Source of the DNA: Pseudomonadota bacterium
GTDB lineage: Bacteria; Pseudomonadota; Gammaproteobacteria; Burkholderiales; Burkholderiaceae_D
Assembly (NCBI GenBank): GCA_023389425.1
Contig: JAEWEK010000031.1
Span: forward strand, 1 to 39,195
Direction: 5' to 3'
Length of the DNA stretch: 39,195 bases
Made by a program: the position numbers and the translations under genes. Shown in pieces: positions 1 to 6,845 of this stretch. Position 1 is the first letter of the stretch, and every line of letters starts with the position of its first letter. Under the pieces are notes generated by a model. That model ran no database searches and was not told where the DNA came from. It saw only the letters and a program-made list of their open reading frames with translations.

Positions 1-489
1 AGTTATGCTGAACATGTTGCAGGTTTGGATTTGTTGAGTCGGCAAACTCGGGTATACGCCCCAAATCCAATACCTGCAACCCCTCCCAGCTTAGTCAAGC
101 AAATTATTCCGGACAGTAGTGCGCGCAAGCGGGAACCCCATTCTGGCGCATACCACCAGACCCAACGCTAGTTGGGCGCACGCAAAATGGGATTTCCGCC
201 TTCGCGGGAACGACGTGTCAATTCACTGGCCAAGCTGATGTCAGGCACGACCTACGACGCAGGCGGAAATGACGTGTCAATTTTTTACGCTGCAGAGTGG
301 GTTTCGGCGTTTGCGCGACACTTCCGCCAGGTCGACACAATCAGTAATGAAGCCGTGCATGACGATTTCGCGCGCAACAAGGTGTGGCGAAACGTGGGGA
401 TCAAAAGGGATGGCGGCCGGCGTGGCCGTGTTGCAGGAAATCGACAGAATGTTCTAGCGGCGCGGCGAGGACGGCCAGCGGCGCATCCA
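1..489. other. Intergenic or edge stretch with no convincing gene
   Basis: Frame +1 is open from the window edge to a stop at 169-171 (57 codons), so it could be the 3' end of a gene starting outside the window. Its last part runs into a REP-like repeat (about 125-217), and a reverse frame is open over nearly the same bases, so I do not call it. A 12-base direct repeat beginning GACGTGTCAATT occurs at about 213 and 272. From 285 to 489 several short frames are open on both strands. One reverse frame ends in a basic peptide at about 285, but it has no normal start codon of useful length. Confidence 0.4.
125..217. repeat. REP-like inverted repeat, copy A
   Basis: The left arm has GCGGGAACCCCATT and the right arm AAAATGGGATTTCCGC followed by GCGGGAACGACG. 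Between them, CCCAAC and GTTGGG (161-176) form a small central hairpin. It is the same AACCCCATT subtype as copy E at 14221-14302. The other three copies carry GGGGACCCATG instead. Confidence 0.7.
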
Positions 490-735
490 TCAGCGGGTGA
501 ATTCCGCCTCTTCGTCGAAGGCGTCGGCGCAGAGCTTGCCGCAGAAACGGCGCACGCTGTCGAGCGGCTTTTCGCAGTACCAGCACGAGCCTTTTGGCGG
601 CAGGGAAAGGCGCGCCGGCAGGGGCTGCGCAGCAGCGGCAACAATCGGCGGCTCGATGGCCACGCTCTTGTCCGGCAAACTGTCCTGAATCGTTTCCAAG
701 GTCCACCCCCTAGCCGACAGCACGTAAAGTAACAA
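490..735 (-). CDS. Small Cys-rich hypothetical protein (possible zinc-binding motif)
   Basis: The ORF is 81 codons from the ATG at 735. The C-terminal half holds two cysteine pairs, CWYC and FCGKLC, separated by about ten residues. This fits a small treble-clef or zinc-ribbon style metal site, followed by an acidic tail (DAFDEEAEF). I recall similar short proteins in Massilia-like genomes but cannot name a function. The start is uncertain: a TTG at 699 has AGGGGG six bases upstream and would give a 69-residue protein beginning at the sequence ETIQDSLPDKS. The N-terminal 12 residues from the ATG look less protein-like. The gene stands alone. Confidence 0.6.
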   Translation of the reverse strand: MLLYVLSARGWTLETIQDSLPDKSVAIEPPIVAAAAQPLPARLSLPPKGSCWYCEKPLDSVRRFCGKLCADAFDEEAEFTR

Positions 736-1028
736 AGCAAGATTACTTCAGTGGAATAACGCAGGCATGACAAAGCGCAAGCGACGTGGCTGCACTGCCG
801 ACGACGTCAGCCATGTAGCCAATTCAGTTTGCTCCGAACACGAAACCTCTGCAATGCTGTCATTAAAAACAGTGTCGCTTACCGGCCCGTCTCGCGCAAT
901 CGCAATTTGTTCCCGCAGTCATTCGACTCGCGGAAATAATAACTAATTGCAAACAATAGGCGCGCACTGTTCCGCAAGCGCTGTGGCGTGGGTTTGACAG
1001 CGTTGGCGCGGAAGCCCAAGATAGCCGC

Positions 1029-1445
1029 ATGGACGAGAACTGGCGACACGAATTAGACGCACGCACCGAAGCGATCAAAGCTTGGGTGTACCAGCGAATG
1101 ACCGAACAGCAGGATGCGAAAATCGACGCGCGCTTCGCCGAGCTGGAGGCGAAGATGGAACGCAACAGGTTGCGCCTGATTCTATGGATGATCGGGATCG
1201 GCCTGGCCTGCACCGTGATTACCATCGCGGTCTTCACCTTCCTGCTCAACTCGGCGGTGAACGCGGTGCTGACGGCGCCGGCGGACGACGCCACGGCGGC
1301 CGCATCCTCCAACACCTCGGTGCAGGTGACCCAGGTCAGCTCACTTCATCGGCTCGAGCGTCACCACCAGGGCGTTGCTCGTGGTATCGATGCGCGTCGG
1401 CACGAACTGCACGCCCGCGTAACGCAGGTCTTCCATCCGGAATGA
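1029..1445 (+). CDS. Hypothetical coiled-coil, single-pass membrane protein
   Basis: Residues 1-55 are charged and helical (repeated Glu/Arg/Lys with spaced hydrophobics), consistent with a coiled coil. They are followed by one strong membrane segment at about 57-80 (LILWMIGIGLACTVITIAVF) and an Ala-rich tail. No family is recognised. No good ribosome binding site precedes the ATG. The last 35 codons run antisense into the convergent DUF1439 lipoprotein gene, and their composition (Arg/His-rich) looks like antisense read-through. The true protein may therefore end near 1340, or the frame may be disrupted there. Confidence 0.45.
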   Translation: MDENWRHELDARTEAIKAWVYQRMTEQQDAKIDARFAELEAKMERNRLRLILWMIGIGLACTVITIAVFTFLLNSAVNAVLTAPADDATAAASSNTSVQVTQVSSLHRLERHHQGVARGIDARRHELHARVTQVFHPE

Positions 1446-1919
1446 GTAGACGGGCGTGTCCCGCACCACCTTGTCCATCAGTATGTTAGCGACCTTGGTC
1501 AGCTGGCGCGAGGTATTCGGGTCGACGCCGTCGATGTCGAAGCGGTCGACGTGGGGATCGGCCATGAACACGCCGCCGCGGTAGGGATCGACGTAGAGCT
1601 GGCCGGAGAAGGCGACGGCGCCGCTGTAGGCACGCTTCAGGAAGAACGGCGAGATCTCCGCCTGCATCGACAGGCCGATGCGATTATCCTGCGGCAGCAG
1701 CGCGACCTGCGGGCGCGTCAGGTGCACGTCGAACAGTTCCATGGCGCGGTTGTTGACCGGGAAGCGGCGGTCGAGGCCGGCTTGCAGCTTGTACAGCGGG
1801 ATCTCGACCTGACGCGGGCCGAGGAAGGTCGCGCACGAGGCCAGCATCGCGCCGCCCGCCACCACCGCGATCGCCTTGAGTACGCGCCGTCTTGCCGCCA
1901 CTCCGCCATAGTTCTGCAT
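1341..1919 (-). CDS. DUF1439 (YceB-like) lipoprotein
   Basis: The product is 192 residues. A twin-Arg-rich start (AARRR) leads into a hydrophobic stretch and a lipobox ending LASC at about residue 29, so the mature protein should be lipid-anchored, probably periplasm-facing. The body matches my memory of the DUF1439/YceB family: the IPLYKLQAGLDRRFPV segment near the start of the mature domain, an acidic middle (DPHVDRFDIDGVDP), and a C-terminal region rich in beta strands. E. coli YceB is a lipoprotein of similar size with no settled function. The gene is monocistronic; its start is 98 bases from the stop of infA, which lies upstream on the same strand, and its 3' end overlaps the convergent ORF ending at 1445. 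Confidence 0.85.
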   Translation of the reverse strand: MQNYGGVAARRRVLKAIAVVAGGAMLASCATFLGPRQVEIPLYKLQAGLDRRFPVNNRAMELFDVHLTRPQVALLPQDNRIGLSMQAEISPFFLKRAYSGAVAFSGQLYVDPYRGGVFMADPHVDRFDIDGVDPNTSRQLTKVANILMDKVVRDTPVYSFRMEDLRYAGVQFVPTRIDTTSNALVVTLEPMK

Positions 1920-2032
1920 GTCAGCTCCTTCTTGAGAAGCGCAGAGCCTAGCACAAGCGTGCGCGGATACGTGCTGCGGTCACAAGCTGTTACGTGATCC
2001 GCTCGTGCGACCTCTACTTTGCTGCCGCGTTG

Positions 2033-2293
2033 CTACTTGCGGCCGCGGAAGGCAGGACGCGCCGCGCCCCGGTGTTCGATGTGGCGGAAGGTGATGCGGC
2101 CCTTGCTCAGGTCATACGGCGACAGCTCGAGCTTGACCTGGTCGCCGGCGAGAATGCGGATATGGTTCTTCCGCATCTTGCCCGAGGTATAGGCGATCAG
2201 CTGGTGGCCGTTTTCGCAAGTGACGCGAAAGCGCGAATCGGGCAGCACTTCGGCGATAACGCCATTCATTTCGATCAGTTCTTCTTTGGCCAT
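2033..2293 (-). CDS. infA: Translation initiation factor IF-1, long second copy
   Basis: IF-1 is a single OB-fold protein that binds the 30S A site and assists IF-2 and IF-3. The ATG at 2293 gives 86 residues starting MAKEELIEMNGVIAEVLPD. The core block GHQLIAYTSGKMRKNHIRI and the segment GDQVKLELSPYDLSKGRI are diagnostic. The canonical bacterial protein is about 72 residues. This copy has a basic C-terminal extension of about 14 residues ending RGAARPAFRGRK. Burkholderiales commonly carry two infA genes: one in the ribosomal protein operon and a longer solitary one. This is almost certainly the latter, since no ribosomal protein genes flank it. The longer frame starting ten codons upstream is not needed. 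Confidence 0.95.
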   Translation of the reverse strand: MAKEELIEMNGVIAEVLPDSRFRVTCENGHQLIAYTSGKMRKNHIRILAGDQVKLELSPYDLSKGRITFRHIEHRGAARPAFRGRK

Positions 2294-2393
2294 TAATGTT
2301 TCCTGTAGAGGGATGCCTGGCAACGGCGGGAACGAAAAATGGCAGGGCCGACGCCTGCATTCGCCGTGGAATCACGGACTGCTGCGCGCGACC

Positions 2394-2420
2394 AAAAAAA
2401 AGCCCGCACGCCGCGGGCTT
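2394..2420 (-). terminator. Rho-independent terminator on the minus strand
   Basis: AGCCCGC (2401-2407) pairs with GCGGGCT (2413-2419) across a five-base loop. On the minus strand it is followed by eight T residues. It sits about 100 bases upstream of infA, so it ends a transcript that starts between infA and the desaturase gene, or the desaturase transcript itself. Confidence 0.85.
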
Positions 2421-2635
2421 CGTTTCAATGTAATACCAAAGTTGAATCGCTGATCCAGCCTGTGCTATCTGCACAGTGCGGAGCGTCGGACGCCCATGCT
2501 ATCTGCATGGTGCTCGTTCGTGTAATCGACCAATAAATCGGGAGAACATCCCAAGCGGCAGCTTCGTCGATGCCATTACACATGGCAAGGGACGTGCCTT
2601 CAAGAGAACGACAGGCCCATTTACCTGTCGAGGAC
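2394..2635 (-). ncRNA. Candidate structured small RNA (or short mRNA), undescribed
   Basis: The 280-base gap between infA and the desaturase gene holds, on the minus strand, a plausible sigma-70 promoter (TTGTTC at 2669-2664 and TACACT at 2644-2639). Five hairpins then follow: CGACAGG/CCTGTCG at 2609-2630, GCCAT/ATGGC at 2572-2586, GGGA/TCCC at 2540-2552, and twin hairpins at 2494-2510 and 2460-2476. The strong terminator at 2394-2420 closes the unit. The twins share the same five-base loop (AGATA on this strand) but have different, fully paired stems. A 52-codon reading frame (ATG at 2584, stop at 2425) lies inside, so a small protein cannot be excluded. The twin repeats fall in different frames, which favours an RNA function. 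I recognise no known RNA family. Confidence 0.5.
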
Positions 2636-2638
2636 GCG

Positions 2639-2669
2639 AGTGTAACACGGCGCGGCGGTTCGCGAACAA
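2639..2669 (-). promoter_or_regulatory. Possible sigma-70 promoter for the candidate RNA
   Basis: On the minus strand a TTGTTC hexamer and a TACACT hexamer are separated by about 18-19 bases. Transcription would begin near 2632, just before the first 7-bp hairpin. The match to consensus is moderate and the spacing slightly long. Confidence 0.35.
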
Positions 2670-2698
2670 AAACCGGTAGCGCGGCCCGCGCGATGTGG

Positions 2699-3898
2699 CT
2701 AGCCATATGCGCGCAGGCGCGCCGCGAAGGCGCGCAGCGCCGGTACGCCGGCCTGGTCCGCGCGCTCGCACCAGGCGGCCAGGCGCGCGAGCGCGTCGCC
2801 CGGATCGAGATGGCGCTCACGCCACAGCTGCCCCAGTTCGACGCGCATGCGCAGCGTCGGCCCCAACGCGCCATGGCGGGCGACGAGCGCGACCAGCGCG
2901 CCGCGCTGCGCTGCGCTCAGGTATTCCGGGTCGCGCCGCAGCAGCCGTTCGGCGCGGCGGCGGGCGCGCATGCCGGTGCGGATCCGCGCCTGCCGCAGTT
3001 CGCTGTGGAACACGCGCACCGCCAGCTGCCCATAGGCACGCATCACATGCAGGCGCGCGGCGATGATGCCGTCCACGGTGGCGGCGCTCAGCAAGGCGGG
3101 CGGCGCGCGCCACGACGGCGGCCGCGGCGCCAGGTGGCGCACGCGCGCCAGCCGCGCCCAGGCCAGGATCCGGATGTAGACCCAGCCGATGTCGAATTCG
3201 AACCAGCGCACCGACAGCTTGGCGGAAGTCGGGAACGCGTGATGATTGCCGTGCAGTTCTTCGCCCCCGATCGCGATGCCCCAGGGGGCGATGTTGACGG
3301 CGGCGGTCGGTCCGTCGAAGCTGCGATAGCCCAGGTAGTGGCCAAGCCCGTTCACGATGCCGGCGGCGGTGACCGGGATCCATAACATCTGCACCGCCCA
3401 CACGGTCAGGCCGATGACGCCGAACATGGCGAGGTCCGCGACCAGCAGCAGGCCGACGCCCTGCCATGGCAGCACGCCGTACACATGGCGCTCGAGCCAA
3501 TCGTCCGGGGTGCCATGGCCATGGCGCTGCACGAGGGCGGCATCGCGCGCGCTGGCCCGGTACAGCTCGGTGCCCTGCAGCAGCACCTTGCCGATGCCGA
3601 ACAGTTGCGGACTGTGCGGGTCGCCCGCACGCTCGCAGCAGGCGTGATGCCGGCGGTGCACCGCCACCCATTCGCGCGTGGCCATGCCGGTGGCGATCCA
3701 CAGCCAGAAGCGGAACGCATGGCTGGCGACAGGATGCAGCTCGAGCGCGCGGTGGGCCTGGCAACGGTGCAGGTAGACAGTCACCGCGATGATGGTCAGA
3801 TGCGTGGTGACGGCGGTGTAGGCGACGATCAGCGCGGGGCGCCACGCCAGCATGCCGGAGGCCAGCCACTGCAGCACAGGCTGCCACATGTGTTCCAT
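2699..3898 (-). CDS. Membrane fatty acid desaturase (acyl-CoA delta-9 type)
   Basis: This integral-membrane diiron enzyme would introduce a double bond into acyl chains. The three histidine boxes are all present in order: HRCQAHR (HX4H), HRRHH (HX2HH) and HGNHH (HX2HH). Hydrophobic segments lie before the first box and between the second and third, as in the stearoyl-CoA desaturase-like family. I place the start at the ATG at 3898 because GGAGG lies seven bases upstream, giving 399 residues. The longer frame to 4114 adds 72 Arg/Pro-rich residues of low plausibility. About 130 residues follow the last histidine box and are Arg/Ala-rich without a recognised domain. The gene is probably transcribed alone, divergent from the 78-residue ORF at 4108. 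Confidence 0.9.
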   Translation of the reverse strand: MEHMWQPVLQWLASGMLAWRPALIVAYTAVTTHLTIIAVTVYLHRCQAHRALELHPVASHAFRFWLWIATGMATREWVAVHRRHHACCERAGDPHSPQLFGIGKVLLQGTELYRASARDAALVQRHGHGTPDDWLERHVYGVLPWQGVGLLLVADLAMFGVIGLTVWAVQMLWIPVTAAGIVNGLGHYLGYRSFDGPTAAVNIAPWGIAIGGEELHGNHHAFPTSAKLSVRWFEFDIGWVYIRILAWARLARVRHLAPRPPSWRAPPALLSAATVDGIIAARLHVMRAYGQLAVRVFHSELRQARIRTGMRARRRAERLLRRDPEYLSAAQRGALVALVARHGALGPTLRMRVELGQLWRERHLDPGDALARLAAWCERADQAGVPALRAFAARLRAYG

Positions 3899-4107
3899 TC
3901 TGGTCCTCCCTCGTTCCGTATTCGGCCAGACTGCGCCGAATCGGCGGCCCCGTCCAATGCATACTGTGCGGCATTGACCGGGCGCGCGACGAAATCGCTG
4001 GTGACGCGCCGGCCCGGCGCGTATGATGGGCCGCACCGGCGTGCGACACGGCCGACGTCCTCCCTGACGCGCGGCGCCAGCGCCGGGCGTCTTGGAACGG
4101 AGGATTG

Positions 4108-4344
4108 ATGCCAATCATCGAACGCCAGCGGCGCAACGACGAACGGACGGCCAATGCCGTGGCGCGCGGGCTGAACATCCTGGCGGTACGCAACGTCGAA
4201 CTCGCCAGGCGCTATATGCTGCACAAGGACGTGCCGGACCATGTGATTGTCCGCGTCCTCGGCCAGCCGCAGGCGCGCCGCCGGGAGAGCGCCAGCCAAT
4301 CGGTAACGGAAGCGATCACGCCGTCCGCGCCGGACGATCGATGA
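4108..4344 (+). CDS. Conserved small hypothetical protein (78 aa)
   Basis: The ATG at 4108 follows GGAGG with four bases of spacing. The product is mixed alpha-type with a basic start (IERQRRNDERTANAVARG). Its central block, around residues 26-50, contains VELARRYMLHKD and then VIVRVLGQP. There is no signal peptide, membrane segment or cysteine. I recall the central block from unannotated small proteins of Oxalobacteraceae but know no function. It starts about 210 bases from the divergent desaturase start. A remnant resembling the end of a GGDEF domain follows it. Confidence 0.7.
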   Translation: MPIIERQRRNDERTANAVARGLNILAVRNVELARRYMLHKDVPDHVIVRVLGQPQARRRESASQSVTEAITPSAPDDR

Positions 4345-4378
4345 CGGCGCCGACAGCCGGTCCAACCAGCAATGGAGA

Positions 4379-4462
4379 TGCGACGCGGGCAGCGATGCGC
4401 TGCTGCTCGACTATGTCCAGCAGGCCGACCGCGCAATGTACATGAACAAGCGCCGCTGCCTG
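4379..4462 (+). pseudogene. Possible remnant of a GGDEF domain C-terminus
   Basis: The + frame beginning at 4379 reads LLLDYVQQADRAMYMNKRR around 4400-4456. That is the characteristic last helix of GGDEF diguanylate cyclase domains (pattern LLxxADxAMYxxK). No GGDEF motif, no start codon and no upstream domain are present. The frame is open but continues into antisense of the next gene. I read it as a decayed fragment; chance resemblance is possible given the short length. Confidence 0.4.
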
Positions 4463-4484
4463 CACCAGGCGGGGCAATGCCGAA

Positions 4485-4760
4485 TCACGCCGCCGGGTCC
4501 GGATCGGACTTGTCGCGATCCACCTCACCGTCGACGACTGCGGCCGACCGTTCCGTGTCCATGCTGGCGGACAGCGAACGCTGGTCTTCCGCGTCCGCTT
4601 CGGGCGGATTGAGCATGTCCGCGAGCATCGCGTGCAGCTCCGGCGTATCCCATGGCCGGCCGGCACGCTGCCTGACGTGGATGTAATGCCTGATCTCGCT
4701 TTCCTGTTCGGAAGTCAGCGGCAGGCCGCGAAACGTATTCGCGGGTTCGGCTTCCATCAT
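4485..4760 (-). CDS. Conserved small hypothetical protein (91 aa)
   Basis: The start is set at the double ATG (4760 or 4757) because GAGGAGA lies just upstream; the longer frame to 4832 has no such site. The N-terminal half is a compact helical block (LTSEQESEIRHYIHVRQRAG, then PWDTPELHAMLADML). The C-terminal third is acidic, low-complexity and ends DKSDPDPAA. No cysteines, signal or membrane segment are seen. I recall the N-terminal block as conserved in small unannotated proteins of Massilia relatives. Function is unknown. It is divergent from the 113-residue gene at 4925. Confidence 0.75.
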   Translation of the reverse strand: MMEAEPANTFRGLPLTSEQESEIRHYIHVRQRAGRPWDTPELHAMLADMLNPPEADAEDQRSLSASMDTERSAAVVDGEVDRDKSDPDPAA

Positions 4761-4924
4761 GATGTCTCCTCGACCACGCCAACCAGCCCTTTGAGCGTAC
4801 GCCCAATTGCCTCTGGCGGGCGCACGGCTCATGCGAGCATGCCGGGCGGGTTGCCCGGATGCGTGTATCGTGGGTGGTTCACGCCGGACGCCTGCATGCG
4901 CCGGCGCCTGTCAGGGAGGACACG

Positions 4925-5266
4925 ATGCGCCCCACCCAGTCATCCACGCCGCCGCTGGTCGAGCCGGAACTTGGCATCTGGTTCGACGGTCGCGCCTATC
5001 ACTACCAGCAATATCGCTATGACCGCCTGGAGGACGCGGTCACTTATGCCCGAACGGACCGGGGCAAGCCCGGCTTCCACGCCACCCCGCTGCCATCCCA
5101 CTGGGAAGAGTGGCGCGAGCCAGACCAGGCCGACGCGGCCCGAATGGCGGCCTTCGGCATCACTTACGAACACGGCCGTTACTGCTACGGACCATTCCGC
5201 TACGATTTACTGGACGACGCCATCGATTACGCGAAACTAAGCATGGCCCGATCCGGAGCGCGCTGA
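4925..5266 (+). CDS. Small protein with an internal tandem duplication (113 aa)
   Basis: The ATG at 4925 follows AGGGAGGA. The protein contains two copies of one motif. The first, at about residues 18-45, has GRAYHYQQYRYDRLEDAVTY; the second, at about 77-104, has GRYCYGPFRYDLLDDAIDYA. The shared pattern is GRxYxYxxxRYDxLxDAxxYA. Each unit looks like a beta hairpin followed by a helix. The linker carries HWEEWREP. No catalytic signature, signal peptide or membrane segment is seen. I do not know a named family; two-unit proteins of this kind may bind a ligand or nucleic acid at the repeat interface, but that is speculation. It ends 29 bases before the convergent mnmE stop. Confidence 0.75.
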   Translation: MRPTQSSTPPLVEPELGIWFDGRAYHYQQYRYDRLEDAVTYARTDRGKPGFHATPLPSHWEEWREPDQADAARMAAFGITYEHGRYCYGPFRYDLLDDAIDYAKLSMARSGAR

Positions 5267-5295
5267 CCGGCAGCCGCAGCCCGGCACCCGGTTTG

Positions 5296-6675
5296 TCATT
5301 TTCCGATGCAGAACCGGCTGAAAATCACCCCCAACAAATCATCCGGCGTGAACTGCCCGGTAATGCTGGACAAGTGATCCTGCGCCAGCCGCAGTTCCTC
5401 TGCGAACAGGTCGAGCGACTGGTCGTTCTGCGCCGCATGCGCCGCAGCGAAATTAAGGTGCTTGCGCGCCTCGCGCAGCGCGATCAGGTGGCGTTCGCGT
5501 GCCAGGTACAGCGACTCGCCGGTCTGCTGCCAGCCGGCGATGCGCAGCAGTTCGGCGCGCAGCAGGTCGATCCCTTCCTTTTCCGCCGCCGACAGGTAAA
5601 CGTGGGTTGCGTCCGGGGTCGGCTCGACCGTCGCCTTGTGGCCGGACAGGTCGATCTTGTTCCAGATGCGCACCACCGGCACGCTCTCCGGGAAGGCGGC
5701 CATGATGTCCTCGTCGGCCGCCGTCGGCCCCCGGTTCGCGTCGAGCAGGTGCAGGATCACGTCGGCCTTGCCGACTTCTCCCCAGGTGCGCTCGATGCCG
5801 ATGCGTTCGACCACGTCGATGTCTTCGTGGATGGCGCGGATGCCGGCCGTGTCCACGATGTTCAGCGGGATGCCCTGTACCTGAATGGTCTCGGTCACCT
5901 TGTCGCGCGTGGTGCCGGCGATCGGCGTGACGATGGCCACTTCGGCACCCGCCAAGGCATTGAGCAGCGAGGACTTGCCCACGTTCGGCTGGCCGACCAG
6001 CACCACGTTCAGCCCTTCGCGCAGCAGCGCGCCTTGCGCCGCCTGCTTGAACACGTGATCGAGCGATTCGACGATGGTGGCAAGCTGCCCGCGCGCATTG
6101 GACTTTTCGAGGAAATCGATTTCTTCTTCAGGGAAATCGAGTGTCGCTTCGACCAGCATGCGCAGGTTGATGGTCTGGTCGACCAGCTTGTGCACCACCT
6201 GCGAGAAGGCGCCGGACAGCGATTGCGAGGCCGACTTGGCGGCCGCTTCGGTCGATGCGTCGATCAGGTCGGCGACCGCCTCCGCTTGCGCGAGATCGAG
6301 CTTGTCGTTGAGGAAGGCGCGGCGCGTGAATTCACCGGGCTCGGCAAGCCGCAGGCCGAGGTCCGCGCCGGCTTCCAGCACGCGCGCCAGCAACATCTGC
6401 AGCACGATCGGGCCGCCGTGTCCCTGCAGTTCGAGCACGTCTTCGCCCGTGTACGAATGCGGGGCCTTGAAATAAATGGCGATGCCCTGGTCGAGCACGT
6501 CGCCGTTGGCGGATTTGAAGGGGATGTAGGTAGCCTGGCGCGGCGCCAGCGTGGTGCCGGGGAACAGGGCGTCGATCAGCGGAGCCAGCGATTTGCCGGA
6601 AGCGCGCACGACGCCGATGCCGCCGCGTCCGGGTGCGGTGGCAATGGCGGCAATGGAGGAAGTGTCGAGTTTCAT
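5296..6675 (-). CDS. mnmE: tRNA uridine-5-carboxymethylaminomethyl modification GTPase MnmE
   Basis: With MnmG, MnmE installs the (carboxymethyl)aminomethyl group on the wobble uridine of several tRNAs, using methylene-tetrahydrofolate and GTP. The 459 residues match the family length. The N-terminal folate-binding domain starts IAAIATAPGRGGIGVVRASG and contains the YTGEDVLELQGHGGP loop. The G domain has G1 GQPNVGKSS, G3 DTAGIR and G4 NKID. The protein ends in the signature FCIGK, with the conserved Cys of the C-terminal helical domain. Its usual neighbour yidC is present but separated from it by a sulfatase gene. A near-consensus DnaA box, TTATCCACC, lies at 6691, just upstream. Confidence 0.97.
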   Translation of the reverse strand: MKLDTSSIAAIATAPGRGGIGVVRASGKSLAPLIDALFPGTTLAPRQATYIPFKSANGDVLDQGIAIYFKAPHSYTGEDVLELQGHGGPIVLQMLLARVLEAGADLGLRLAEPGEFTRRAFLNDKLDLAQAEAVADLIDASTEAAAKSASQSLSGAFSQVVHKLVDQTINLRMLVEATLDFPEEEIDFLEKSNARGQLATIVESLDHVFKQAAQGALLREGLNVVLVGQPNVGKSSLLNALAGAEVAIVTPIAGTTRDKVTETIQVQGIPLNIVDTAGIRAIHEDIDVVERIGIERTWGEVGKADVILHLLDANRGPTAADEDIMAAFPESVPVVRIWNKIDLSGHKATVEPTPDATHVYLSAAEKEGIDLLRAELLRIAGWQQTGESLYLARERHLIALREARKHLNFAAAHAAQNDQSLDLFAEELRLAQDHLSSITGQFTPDDLLGVIFSRFCIGK

Positions 6676-6721
6676 CGGTGCGATTGTAATTTATCCACCC
6701 GTTTTACGTGGCGCATGGACA

Positions 6722-6748
6722 TGTGTTGTAAAGACGGCATGCAACACA
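6722..6748. promoter_or_regulatory. Inverted repeat between mnmE and the sulfatase gene
   Basis: TGTGTTG (6722-6728) and CAACACA (6742-6748) are perfect 7-base arms with 13 bases between. They sit in an AT-richer divergent intergenic region of 170 bases, where promoters for both flanking genes must lie. It could be a regulator site or an RNA hairpin; no regulator can be named. Confidence 0.35.
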
Positions 6749-6845
6749 ACAGTAACAATCCCGCTACAAACACTGAGTTTATTTAACGTTTTTTAACACT
6801 GGCATTGCTGACAATCAATCGGGTCACTTTCCCGTATTCAATGCC

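Noticed and set aside
172..732. + strand ORF of 186 codons near the left edge
   Set aside because: It starts inside a REP-like repeat and runs antisense to the Cys-rich small gene; composition is Arg/Ala/Gly-rich.
2425..2584. 52-codon minus-strand frame as a confirmed small protein
   Set aside because: No clear ribosome binding site and the repeated hairpin units fall in different frames; kept only as an alternative inside the RNA candidate.
6691..6699. TTATCCACC as evidence for oriC upstream of mnmE
   Set aside because: A single one-mismatch box without a cluster is not enough; mentioned only as an alternative.
5110..6786. Long + strand ORF (558 codons) opposite mnmE
   Set aside because: It is antisense to an unambiguous mnmE and has Arg/His/Val-rich shadow composition.
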